A stretch of 46,457 bases of DNA from Bifidobacterium hapali (GTDB taxonomy: Bacteria > Actinomycetota > Actinomycetes > Actinomycetales > Bifidobacteriaceae): positions 1-46,457 of the forward strand of contig NZ_MWWY01000008.1 in NCBI RefSeq assembly GCF_002259755.1, given 5' to 3'. The notes under the pieces are model-generated. The model ran no database searches and was not told the DNA's origin. It saw only the letters and a list, made by a program, of their open reading frames with translations. A program made the translations under genes and the position numbers. Below, piece after piece: positions 26,251 to 34,032 of the stretch (its first letter is position 1; each line of letters begins with the position of its first letter).

Positions 26251-27612
26251 TCACAGTATTCCGCTCATATACAACGGAACCTGAACTCTGTCTCCTTGAC
26301 TTGCGAACGGTTTAGGTGCAAGCACATACTCGGTACCGATATGTTTGCCGTATATTGTCTTCATTTTATCTAGAGAAGCAGTTGAATATCGTTTGCCTGA
26401 TTTGACTTCAATTGGACTGATGCGATAATGCCCGGCTGCATTCTCGTACGGTTCAGGGAGTAGAAAGTCGATTTCGATGCGTGACTTGCGTGTTTCCTCG
26501 TCTGGTTTAGTGAAGTAGAAGAGTTTATGTCCGGATGCTTTGAATTGCTGAGCGACAATATTTTCTACAATCATGCCTTCATTAAGGCCGATTTTACCGA
26601 ACAAAATATCTCGATATATACTATCGGCAGTAATCGTGCCATCTGAGAAGGCATGAGTTATCAGTAATCCTGTGTCAGCCATGTAGCATTTAACTGCAGA
26701 TTGTTCCATATTCATGCCTAGGCCGATACTTGGGTCCGTGGAACGATAACAGGGATTGATGAGCCGCGCATCAGCGAGCCAGAAAAATGCAGTTTGATAT
26801 GTTTGATATCGCGCTCCTTTTTTCAGTGACGAGAGACGGAAACGTTTCTCATGCCTTGATAATTGCGCTGGTATCTCGTCGAATATGGCCGCTATGTTTT
26901 TTGCTTCGATTGCTCCGTATTTCTCTATGTCACGTCGATAGAGCCGAAGTATCGATCGCTTTACTTGATCTGCGGACATGAAACTGTTATCAGTAATATA
27001 AGCGTGGATTGCTTGCGGCATACCTCCAACAAGCATGTATTCACGGAATAGACGTTCTGCTTTACGGTGCAAAGCATCTGGAAGCGGTTTCTTGTGTCTG
27101 TAACAATCTTGAATGAGATCAGCTAATGGCTTCTCGTTCATTGCCCAAAGAAACTCGTCGAAATCGAATGGATTTAATTCCAATGACTCTTCTTCTGACG
27201 GAATGAGAATATCCTTCACATTGCTTTGAATTGATACCAATGAGCCAGTTTCTATGTAGTCATATCGTCCATCTTTGACTAGTTGTTTGGTGAATGCTCT
27301 CGCTTGAGGACAGAATTGCACCTCATCAAAGATGATGAGCGTATCCCGTTCTACTGGCTGGAAAGCGTAGAAGGCAAACAAGTAGCGGAAAAAAGAGTTG
27401 GTATCATGACGTTGATGAAGGAATAAATCGAATACTTCTGTTGGCGCTTCGGAAAAGTCAATGAGTAAGCATCGCGCGTATTCACGACGGCCAAATTCTT
27501 CAGCTAGCACACTTTTTCCTACTCGGCGAGCGCCCTCAATCAGCATGGACGTACGTCCCTGTTGCTGTTTCCACTGTAATAAGCGTTCATATGCTTTGCG
27601 TTGATATATCAT
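26251..27612 (-). CDS. AAA_14/DUF4143 ATPase, copy 2
   Basis: The 453-aa protein has Walker A GARRVGKS (about 25-32), Walker B LIIFDEVQF and the DUF4143 C-terminus (EGMIVENIVAQQF, IEIDFLLPE, SPIEVKSGKRYSTASLDKMK). It is a clear but diverged paralogue of copies 1 and 3. The ATG at 27610-27612 is chosen because GGAG lies ~8 bases upstream; the frame stays open to 27693, but that stretch consists of tandem iterons. It is AT-rich compared with its neighbours. The four 34-bp-spaced iterons at 27628-27748 lie directly before the start, so they probably contain or overlap its promoter. Confidence 0.9.
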   Translation of the reverse strand: MIYQRKAYERLLQWKQQQGRTSMLIEGARRVGKSVLAEEFGRREYARCLLIDFSEAPTEVFDLFLHQRHDTNSFFRYLFAFYAFQPVERDTLIIFDEVQFCPQARAFTKQLVKDGRYDYIETGSLVSIQSNVKDILIPSEEESLELNPFDFDEFLWAMNEKPLADLIQDCYRHKKPLPDALHRKAERLFREYMLVGGMPQAIHAYITDNSFMSADQVKRSILRLYRRDIEKYGAIEAKNIAAIFDEIPAQLSRHEKRFRLSSLKKGARYQTYQTAFFWLADARLINPCYRSTDPSIGLGMNMEQSAVKCYMADTGLLITHAFSDGTITADSIYRDILFGKIGLNEGMIVENIVAQQFKASGHKLFYFTKPDEETRKSRIEIDFLLPEPYENAAGHYRISPIEVKSGKRYSTASLDKMKTIYGKHIGTEYVLAPKPFASQGDRVQVPLYMSGIL

Positions 27613-27627
27613 GTTTTGCTCCGTTCT

Positions 27628-27748
27628 ATACACGTCTGGCGGGTAAGGAAAGTGTGGTTTGATACACAAATGGCGGGTATAAATTACCCTCAATCATACA
27701 CGTCTGGCGGGTATGAGGAGTGCGTTTTAATACACAAATGGCGGGTAT
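27628..27748. repeat. 34-bp-period iteron array before ATPase 2
   Basis: Four copies of ATACACNNNTGGCGGGTA begin at 27628, 27662, 27696 and 27730, spaced exactly 34 bp. The variable triplet and following base alternate (GTC, AAA, GTC, AAA), so the array is two 68-bp units. Spacer sequence is only partly conserved. A 34-bp period is about 3.2 helical turns. The array is upstream of ATPase 2 on the minus strand and ends at the aminotransferase remnant. Confidence 0.9.
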
Positions 27749-27753
27749 AGCGA

Positions 27754-28020
27754 GTGCGTGCTGCCGGTGAGCGAACGCGGGCAATCGTGCTCGCGAATCC
27801 ACTCAACCCGATGACGACGGTGCTCGATCGTGTTTCATGTGAAACAATCGCGACAGTGGCCGCGCGGCATGATCTGCTTGTGATCAACGACGAGGCATTT
27901 GCTGATCATGTGTTTGGTACGGGTGTGGTAGGAACGTTGGACGCATCTCATATCGCGATCGTCTCGCCGCAGTCCTCCGTCGTCTCGCCGCTACCCTCGC
28001 ATCACTGCGCTAACGACTAA
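27754..28020 (+). pseudogene. Aminotransferase (class I/PatB-like) fragment
   Basis: The readable fragment contains RAIVLANPLNPMTTVLDR, then ARHDLLVINDEAFADHVF. These match the substrate/PLP-adjacent NPxNP region and the Asp-Glu pair of PLP fold-type I aminotransferases related to MalY/PatB. About 60-70 residues of a ~390-residue enzyme remain. No active-site lysine segment is present, no start is recognisable, and the final part (SPQSSVVSPLPSHHCAND) looks scrambled. The fragment begins right at the edge of the 34-bp iterons, which suggests that an insertion or deletion removed the rest. A near-consensus parS (27832-27845) survives within it, read V-S-C-E-T. Confidence 0.7.
27832..27845. promoter_or_regulatory. 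parS-like site in the aminotransferase remnant
   Basis: GTTTCATGTGAAAC, one mismatch from the palindrome. It is ~14.6 kb from the dnaA start and ~8 kb beyond parB. Confidence 0.6.
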
Positions 28021-28050
28021 CCCAGACAGTAGGCACCTGCATTCGGTCAA

Positions 28051-28539
28051 CTAATTGGATGTGCCAAACGACAGCGGAATGAACATCATCGTTGAATCAT
28101 TGATATGACGGAACCCGTAATGCTCGTAGAAGCTAACAGCTCTATCGGTCGCAGGTTCTACAACTAAAGCTCGCGCACCGATAATTTCCGCTGCAGATAT
28201 GGCTCGTAAAATGGCGTCTCGCAACAGCTGACTGCCCACGTGTAACGTTTGATATCGCATATCAACGCCGAGCATACCTAGCAATATCACCGGAATTGGG
28301 TCTGGGCTATTGCGACGCAGCCAGCCGGAAGCCTGTTCGTGAGTCATACTGTATGTGCTGAGTGTGTAGAATCCCGCCAGCGCGTTGCCATCGAATGTGG
28401 CATAAACGACTGCTGTGTGCTGTTTTTTGGAAGTGCGGTAGTGCTTTGCAAGCCAATCGTTTACGATCGGCAGTCCACAATCAAATCTGATGATATTGTC
28501 ATTGGCAAGCAGTTTTCTCGGCTTGGTGAAGGATGTCAT
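28051..28539 (-). CDS. GNAT acetyltransferase toxin (TacT/AtaT-like)
   Basis: This 162-aa GNAT-fold protein has the features of type II acetyltransferase toxins that block translation by acetylating aminoacyl-tRNA. It has the FDCGLPIVNDWLAKHYRTSKKQHTAVVYA start, the ILLGMLGVDMRYQTLHVGSQLLRDAILRA acetyl-CoA-binding loop (the Q/RxxGxG/A motif is diverged to HVGSQL), and the EPATDRAVSFYEHYGFR ending. Its ATG overlaps the stop of a DUF1778 antitoxin by 4 bases, the classic TA operon order. tRNA target and activity are unknown. Family assignment is firm; toxicity is inferred from the pairing. Confidence 0.88.
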   Translation of the reverse strand: MTSFTKPRKLLANDNIIRFDCGLPIVNDWLAKHYRTSKKQHTAVVYATFDGNALAGFYTLSTYSMTHEQASGWLRRNSPDPIPVILLGMLGVDMRYQTLHVGSQLLRDAILRAISAAEIIGARALVVEPATDRAVSFYEHYGFRHINDSTMMFIPLSFGTSN

Positions 28540-28805
28540 GCCCAGATCGGCTCACTTCCCAGCAGTTTTATGGTGCTGTCAGGGAGTGGATCATCGAGTG
28601 CCGAGGTGAAATCATTCCACGCTGCATCGCTGAGATGAATAATGTGGGCCTCGCGAATATCTCGATCTGCTGCCTGTAGCAGGTTTGACAGTGCCCATTG
28701 AGATGCTGTTAAACCTTTTGATTCGGCGGCTTGATCAATACGCGAGCGTTGTTCCTGTGTTAGCCGCATTTCAAAGCGACTATCTTTAAGTGTTGCTGTA
28801 CTCAT
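28536..28805 (-). CDS. DUF1778 ribbon-helix-helix antitoxin
   Basis: This 89-aa antitoxin starts MSTATLKDSRFEMRLTQEQRSRIDQAAESKG, a ribbon-helix-helix DNA-binding N-terminus. The C-terminal toxin-neutralising segment ends PLPDSTIKLLGSEPIWA. DUF1778 proteins pair with GNAT toxins (TacA/AtaR). The ATG at 28803-28805 fits the RHH domain; the longer open frame upstream does not encode family sequence. Two TGTACG repeats lie just upstream and may be its operator. Confidence 0.88.
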   Translation of the reverse strand: MSTATLKDSRFEMRLTQEQRSRIDQAAESKGLTASQWALSNLLQAADRDIREAHIIHLSDAAWNDFTSALDDPLPDSTIKLLGSEPIWA

Positions 28806-28814
28806 ACGAGATAT

Positions 28815-28831
28815 TGTACGTCTAATGTACG
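28815..28831. promoter_or_regulatory. Candidate RHH operator before the TA pair
   Basis: Direct repeats TGTACG (28815-28820 and 28826-28831) begin 11 bp apart. They sit 10-26 bp before the antitoxin start, a typical place and spacing for RHH-dimer binding and autorepression. Confidence 0.45.
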
Positions 28832-28856
28832 GACATGAAATCTGTAGATGCATTGT

Positions 28857-28923
28857 TGCGTCAGAAGTTCGTTGACAATGTCCTGACAAGGGGAGCCGCA
28901 AATGCCAACGAACTTCTGACGCA
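28857..28923. repeat. Perfect 18-bp inverted repeat between TA promoter and amidohydrolase
   Basis: 28857-28874 and 28906-28923 are exact reverse complements (arms begin TGCGTCAGAAGTTCG), with a 31-nt loop. It lies between the antitoxin promoter and the 3' end of the M20 gene, both on the minus strand. It could end the amidohydrolase transcript before it enters the TA pair, but no U-run follows. Confidence 0.75.
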
Positions 28924-28933
28924 GGATACTAGA

Positions 28934-30274
28934 TCACGCGGCGGCTGCATCCTGTTGTTGGGCGGCGACGCGAGCGGCGTGCTGCTGCTTGATCGCAGCG
29001 AGCAGCTCCGGATTAGTGAGCACATCGAGTGCGGTGTAAGCCAGTGCCTTAGCTGACCACTGAATTGATGCAAGTCCGAACTCGCTGGCTGCTGCGGCTG
29101 CGACCTGCTCGTTGTGTCCGCCGAGTTTAGTGGGGGAGATGCTGAAAATCGGCTGAATCGTGGGCACTACCTGCGATACGTTACCAACGTCGCTTGAACC
29201 GAATGAGACTTTATCCTGTTCGGTTGGCTCGACGCTCTGACCGAGTGCCAGCGCATTGTGCTCCCACACTGTGTCGAACAACGGAGTTGGAATCATATTA
29301 TCCACTTGATGCTGGTATGGCGTAAGGCTGCCTTTCGCGCCGGTCGCCAGTGCTGCACCAGCCACAATATTCTCGACCTTGTGCCGCAGTTCTTTGAGAC
29401 CCGGCACTGATGCAGAACGAAGATAGAACTTGGCTTTTGCATAGTCGGGCACGACGTTGGGCAGTCCGCCGCCGTCAGTGATAATGCCGTGGATGCGCAC
29501 GTTTTTGGGCAGATGTTGGCGCAGTGCGTTAATCGAGTTGAACGTTTGGATAACGCCGTCGAGTGCGTTAATACCGAGTTCTGGACTACCTGACGCGTGC
29601 GATGCTTTGCCGTGGAATTCGATATCGACCGGCTGGCACGCCAGATTGCGCGTGGTCAGATAATTGCCGCCGCTACCGGGATGTGCGGCTAGCGCGATGT
29701 CCACGTCGTTAAAAAATCCTTCATCGACGAACGCGCCTTTCGCGCTGCCGTTTTCGCCACCTTCCTCGCCGGGGGTGCCGTATACGCGTACTTGCCCACC
29801 GAATCGGTCGATGACTTGTTTGAGGGCTGCGCCGGCGAGTGATGAGTTGGGGCCGAATATACTGTGTCCGCATCCGTGGCCAATGCCTGGCAGCGCATCG
29901 TATTCAGCGAGAAACACGACGGTCGGTCCGGGCTTGCCGCTGTCATACACGGCCTCGAATCCGGTGCGGTGACTGGCAACGCCGAGCGTTACGTTAAAGC
30001 CTTCAGTTTTGAGTTGATCGGACAGTGTGGTTGATGCGAAGAATTCGTAGTTACTGACTTCTGGCTTGTCATGAATGGCGAGCGAGATCTGTTGATAGTG
30101 CGGTAAAGATCGATCGACGAAATCGCTGATGATACGCTTCGCATCCTCGATATCGGCTTGTGGAAAAGCCGGTTGCGGGATATGCGGTTGCGTAGCTGAC
30201 GAAGTTGCGTCGGTTGCTGGATGAACTGATTCAGTGATCGGTTCAGTATTAATCGGTTCAGTGACAGTGCTCAT
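28934..30274 (-). CDS. M20D-family amidohydrolase (AbgB/peptidase-like)
   Basis: This 446-aa metal-dependent amidohydrolase has the M20 pattern. Residues Asp in FLAEYDALPGIGHGCGHS and the GEEGGENG motif supply metal and acid-base residues. A dimerisation lid follows (IEFHGKASHASGSPELGINALDG), then C-terminal SFGSSDVGNVSQVVPTIQP and HNEQ-type residues. The closest families are p-aminobenzoyl-glutamate hydrolase subunit B and N-acyl amino-acid hydrolases. The substrate is probably an N-acylated amino acid or dipeptide. The N-terminal ~45 residues are Thr/Pro/Ser-rich and probably disordered, and the C-terminus is Ala/Gln-rich. GGGGA lies upstream of the ATG. Confidence 0.88.
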   Translation of the reverse strand: MSTVTEPINTEPITESVHPATDATSSATQPHIPQPAFPQADIEDAKRIISDFVDRSLPHYQQISLAIHDKPEVSNYEFFASTTLSDQLKTEGFNVTLGVASHRTGFEAVYDSGKPGPTVVFLAEYDALPGIGHGCGHSIFGPNSSLAGAALKQVIDRFGGQVRVYGTPGEEGGENGSAKGAFVDEGFFNDVDIALAAHPGSGGNYLTTRNLACQPVDIEFHGKASHASGSPELGINALDGVIQTFNSINALRQHLPKNVRIHGIITDGGGLPNVVPDYAKAKFYLRSASVPGLKELRHKVENIVAGAALATGAKGSLTPYQHQVDNMIPTPLFDTVWEHNALALGQSVEPTEQDKVSFGSSDVGNVSQVVPTIQPIFSISPTKLGGHNEQVAAAAASEFGLASIQWSAKALAYTALDVLTNPELLAAIKQQHAARVAAQQQDAAAA

Positions 30275-30507
30275 ATGAGTTCCCCTTTCTCATGATGCGT
30301 GATAGTAATGCGTAGAATTGCGCAGTTATGATCAACGATCGATGATGATCAAAAGATTGCATGATCGTTTTCGATCGGACTACTTCTACGATACGGCGTA
30401 TCGAATGCGGCCGCACCGGTTTTCAGCAACATCGCCATAGATGTTGCTGATAGCTGGTTATGGGTGGATGCTGAGTGGGTGTTATAGGGACTGCTCTGAT
30501 TCCGGTC

Positions 30508-30556
30508 GTGGCGGAAATTGCTCACTGAGCGGCGCTCAGTGAGCAATTTCCGCCAC
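30508..30556. repeat. Perfect 23-bp palindrome
   Basis: 30508-30530 and 30534-30556 are exact reverse complements with a 3-nt centre. The arms begin GTGGCGGAAATTGCTCACT. The outer GTGGCGGAAAT resembles the outer part of the CCGCC/GGCGG hairpins at 37316-37364 and 42347-42521, so it may be the same broad element family. No U-run follows on either side. Confidence 0.85.
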
Positions 30557-30966
30557 TCGGGTGAGGGGATGAGCCTCCTCGCCCCGCGCGTCTTGGGCAT
30601 TGGCTTGTAAGCGTTGACTTTGACCGCCGAACATGAGCGCGTATGTATGTGATCATACCTGATCATAAATGCGTGATTGTTATACTGCCGACGCGGTTCG
30701 ATAGCTGCCTATAAGTAGCCGGTATAAGCGTGAAGGTGTGTCGCGGCCAGCCATATGTGATCATGATTGCGGGCGGTGTGCACGGGGTACACGCTCAGCA
30801 GGGGGAATGACATGAACAACAACACAGCATCAGCACAACGGCTTAGCGCAGTAATGTGCGGTCGAATGTGCATGATGCGCATGACTCAAGTCATGTGTAG
30901 TTCATGTCGAATGTGCCGCTGACTGAACGTGATCTAGGGGGAGATCAAGGATATCGACATCCGTTA

Positions 30967-31016
30967 TGATCATATGTGATTACTTTGTTGGGGAACGAAA
31001 TAATCACATATGATCA
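30967..31016. repeat. Perfect 16-bp inverted repeat upstream of ABC operon
   Basis: TGATCATATGTGATTA (30967-30982) and TAATCACATATGATCA (31001-31016) pair exactly around 18 nt. The ends are TGATCA palindromes. It lies 183 bp before the binding-protein start and could be an operator. Confidence 0.6.
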
Positions 31017-31198
31017 CCCGGACGGCCTGTGATCATTACTAGCTGTACGAATACTCATCACAAGTCATCGAATCTGATCAATCTCGATCAGTCAGCACAC
31101 ATATTTCATTCGTGATCAGCCGTGCCGAGGGGACGCGGTATCACCCACACATCAACAAATAACCCACTAATACAGCCATTTATGAGAGGGGAAATCAC

Positions 31199-32968
31199 AT
31201 GGCTCGCAATCTATTATCATCTTCGATCAGATCATCTCTGATCACTTCACGATCATCATCATCAACTACAGCAACATCAGTTGCGTACAAGCCGACTACA
31301 AACCGCCTAACCAGCCGTCGCGCAGCCAGCATCATCGCATCAATCGCAGCCATCGTCATGGCACTGTCCGCATGCGGTTCTGGTGGCGGCACCACCGCCA
31401 ACTCAAACGCTGCAGGTAACTCCAGCGAATCCGCGCGCACCACACTTAAGTGGGAAGCATCCGGCGAAGTCACCACAATGGACTCCGGCAAAACTTACGA
31501 CACTATCTCAGGCGAGGCAGTCGGCTTCTTCGCTGAACCGCTCTACCGTCAAAACTCCAAGGGCGACGTCGAACCGGCACTCGCTGCAAGCCTGCCAACT
31601 GTAAGCAAAGACGGTCTCACGGTCGACGTGACCTTGCGCGACGGTCTTAAATTCTCCGACGGATCGCCACTCACCGCCGCCGACGTCGTCTACGCTGCCA
31701 AACGAGTCGTCGACCCAGCCACCGGTTCGCAGTCCGCGAAGAATCTCAATTACATCAAGAACGCCACCGAAATCACCGCCGGCAAAACTCCAGTCGATCA
31801 GCTCGGCGTCAAGGCAACGAGCGATACCCAACTGTAGTTCACGCTCACCGCACCAAATCCATACATCACGCAGCTACTTACCGACACGTTGCTCTCTCCG
31901 GTCAAGCAGTCGTTCGTCGAGGAGAAAGGCAAGGATTATGCGCTCAACGCTGACAATCTGCTCGCTACTGGACCGTTTAAGTTGGCTGATTGGAACGGTA
32001 CAAACGTCAACTGGAAGTACGTAAAGAACCCGAATTACTGGGATGCGAAGAACGTTTCGTTCAACGAGATTGACGTGTCGGTAGTCAAGGATGTTGCGTC
32101 GAAGGTGAACCTGTTCGAGTCTGGTCAGATCGACGGCGTGCACATCACCGGCGACTATGTCAAGCAGTATCAGGGTAAGAAAGAGCTCGTGACCGTGCCG
32201 TCGCTGCGCGCGACGAACCTCGAACTCGGTATCAGCTCGAACAAGAATCTGCAGAATCTCAACCTACGCAAGGCGCTTTCTCTCGCGATCGATCGCAAGC
32301 AGCTTGCCAGCGCGATTTTGAACGGTGAAGCGACACCGGCTGTGGGCGTGATTCCGAACGGTATTGCGAAGAACCCGGAGACAGGCAAGAGTATTGCGGA
32401 CGATTGGGGCAACCTCGTGCCGACTGACAAGGACGAAGCCAAGACCCTGTTCAAGAAGGCGCTTGGCGAGCTGGGAGTGGACTCGGTGAAGTTCCGTCTC
32501 GTGACTTCTGACGATGATCAGAGCAAGAAGATCGGCCAGTATTTGCAAGCTCAGCTGCAGGATACGCTGCCCGGATTGACGATTGACGTTGCGTCAGTGC
32601 CGAGTTCTGTGCGATTTGAAGAAATGATGAGCTACAAGTTCGATCTTGCGCTCGGCGGATGGTCCGGCACATGGGACCCGACCTCGTACGTGCAGCAGCA
32701 TGAGACGAGCTATGAGCACAATCACTCACAGTGGAAGAGCCAAGAGCTGACTGATCTTGTGAACGACCTTAACACGAAGGATGGCAACGATTTCAAGCTT
32801 CGTTGGCAGCATCTTGAGGAAGCGAACAAGTATCTGATCGACAACCAAGTGGTCATTCCGCTCGTGCAAGCGTCCAGCAGCTACCTGATCAACCCGAAGC
32901 TCAGCGGATATGTGACCAGCTCGCTGGGTGGCACCGTTGACCCAGCCAAGGCCAAGTTCACAAACTGA
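31199..32968 (+). pseudogene. Oligopeptide ABC binding protein, interrupted by an amber codon
   Basis: The 589-codon frame encodes an SBP_bac_5 (DppA/OppA) solute-binding lipoprotein. It has an N-terminal ~50-residue basic/Ser extension, a hydrophobic helix, and lipobox LSAC with the lipid-bearing Cys near residue 61. Ligand-binding lobes follow, with GLTVDVTLRDGLKFSDG, ATGPFKLADWNGTN and GGWSGTWDPTSY. TAG at 31835-31837 splits it in frame after ...DTQL; the next codons FTLTAPNPYITQLLTDTLL continue the family sequence. One base change would restore Gln, Lys or Glu. No frameshift is present. It may be a real nonsense mutation, a suppressible codon or a sequencing error. The remainder of the operon is intact. 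Confidence 0.85.
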
Positions 32969-32976
32969 TTCGCGTG

Positions 32977-33021
32977 AAGGCTTTATCGCGGCTCCCCTGA
33001 GGAGAGTCGCGATAAAGCCTT
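32977..33021 (+). terminator. Long stem between binding protein and permease genes
   Basis: AAGGCTTTATCGCG (32977-32990) and CGCGATAAAGCCTT (33008-33021) pair perfectly, and the stem continues imperfectly inward through CTCCCC/GAGAG. It sits 9 bp after the SBP stop without a U-run. Such stems after SBP genes often favour higher levels of the binding protein than of the permease. Confidence 0.65.
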
Positions 33022-33086
33022 GGGTGCTGCTCAGTGATCGTGCCTTACACAATCTCATATCCAAACGAAAGACATAGGTGATTCGC

Positions 33087-34031
33087 ATGCGACGTTGGCT
33101 TACGTTCATCGGTTCCCGACTGATCATGATGGCCGTGACGATGCTGATCATCATCACCGTCACGTTTTTCCTCATGCACGCGCTCCCTGGCACACCGTAT
33201 GCTAATCAGGCTTTGATCAGTAACGCTCAACTTGCGCAACTGAACAAAAAGTACGGTTTCGATCAACCATTGATCGTGCAGTATTTTGCATATCTCAACA
33301 GCGTGCTCCACGGAGATTTCGGTATTTCGCTGCAATTCTCCGATCAGCCAGTTACCACACTGATGGCCACACGCATCGGCCCGTCCATTCAGCTCGGTTT
33401 GCAAGCAGTCATACTCGGTACGATCGTCGGTGTGTTGCTCGGTGCGCTCGCTGCTGCCAATCAAAACACATGGATTGATCGTTTCTGCTCATCAATTGCT
33501 ATTCTCGGTCGATCAGTTCCGAACTATGTTGTCGCGGTGATCGTTCAATCAATCTTCGCGATTTCATTGAAACTACTGCCCGTTGGCTTGTGGGATCAAG
33601 GATTTCGCTCGACAATCCTGCCAACGATCGCACTATCGATCGCCCCGCTCGCCGACGCAGCGCGATTCATTCGAACAGAAATGATCGATGTGCTCACTTC
33701 TGATTACATCGAACTTGCACGCGCGAAAGGCATGAGCGAGCCAATGATCATCATCAGACATGCACTGCGCAATTCACTCATTCCACTGATCACAGTGATC
33801 GGTCCAATGATCGCAGGACTGATGACCGGATCATTAGTGATCGAAACTATTTTCTCAGTACCAGGCATCGGCGAACAGTTCACGAAATCAATCCTGTCGA
33901 ACGATTACTACACGATCATGGCCGTCACGATCTGGTATTCAGCGGTGCTCGTCGTAGTTGTGTTCCTGATGGACGTGCTGTATCAGATTGCCGACCCGCG
34001 TGTACGCATCGTCGGCAAGGAGGGGGAGTGA
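33087..34031 (+). CDS. dppB: Oligopeptide ABC transporter permease (DppB/OppB type)
   Basis: This 314-aa membrane protein has six hydrophobic helices. The ABC-docking EAA loop reads DYIELARAKGMSEPMIIIRHALRNSLIPL (about 210-238). An N-terminal RRWLTFIGSRLIMM is typical of the DppB start. It forms the import channel with DppC. ATG 33087 is chosen, with ATAGGTG just upstream; a GTG three codons earlier is also possible. It overlaps nothing and ends 1 bp before dppC. The preceding binding-protein gene is interrupted. Confidence 0.9.
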   Translation: MRRWLTFIGSRLIMMAVTMLIIITVTFFLMHALPGTPYANQALISNAQLAQLNKKYGFDQPLIVQYFAYLNSVLHGDFGISLQFSDQPVTTLMATRIGPSIQLGLQAVILGTIVGVLLGALAAANQNTWIDRFCSSIAILGRSVPNYVVAVIVQSIFAISLKLLPVGLWDQGFRSTILPTIALSIAPLADAARFIRTEMIDVLTSDYIELARAKGMSEPMIIIRHALRNSLIPLITVIGPMIAGLMTGSLVIETIFSVPGIGEQFTKSILSNDYYTIMAVTIWYSAVLVVVVFLMDVLYQIADPRVRIVGKEGE

Positions 34032-34032
34032 G

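Larger units (their letters stand above)
30275..31198. other. ~920 bp gap with palindromes and dense GATC
   Basis: No convincing gene. It holds the perfect palindrome at 30508-30556 and the inverted repeat at 30967-31016. By eye it has about 15-17 GATC tetramers, against roughly 4 expected by chance, many as TGATCA or ATGATCAT. The GATC richness continues into the first codons of the next gene. The ribosome site GAGAGGGG for the binding protein is at its right end. Confidence 0.6.

Noticed and set aside
27628..27748. Regularly spaced repeats as a CRISPR array
   Set aside because: The conserved motif is only ~16-19 bp, spacers are similar to each other rather than unique, and no cas genes are in the window.
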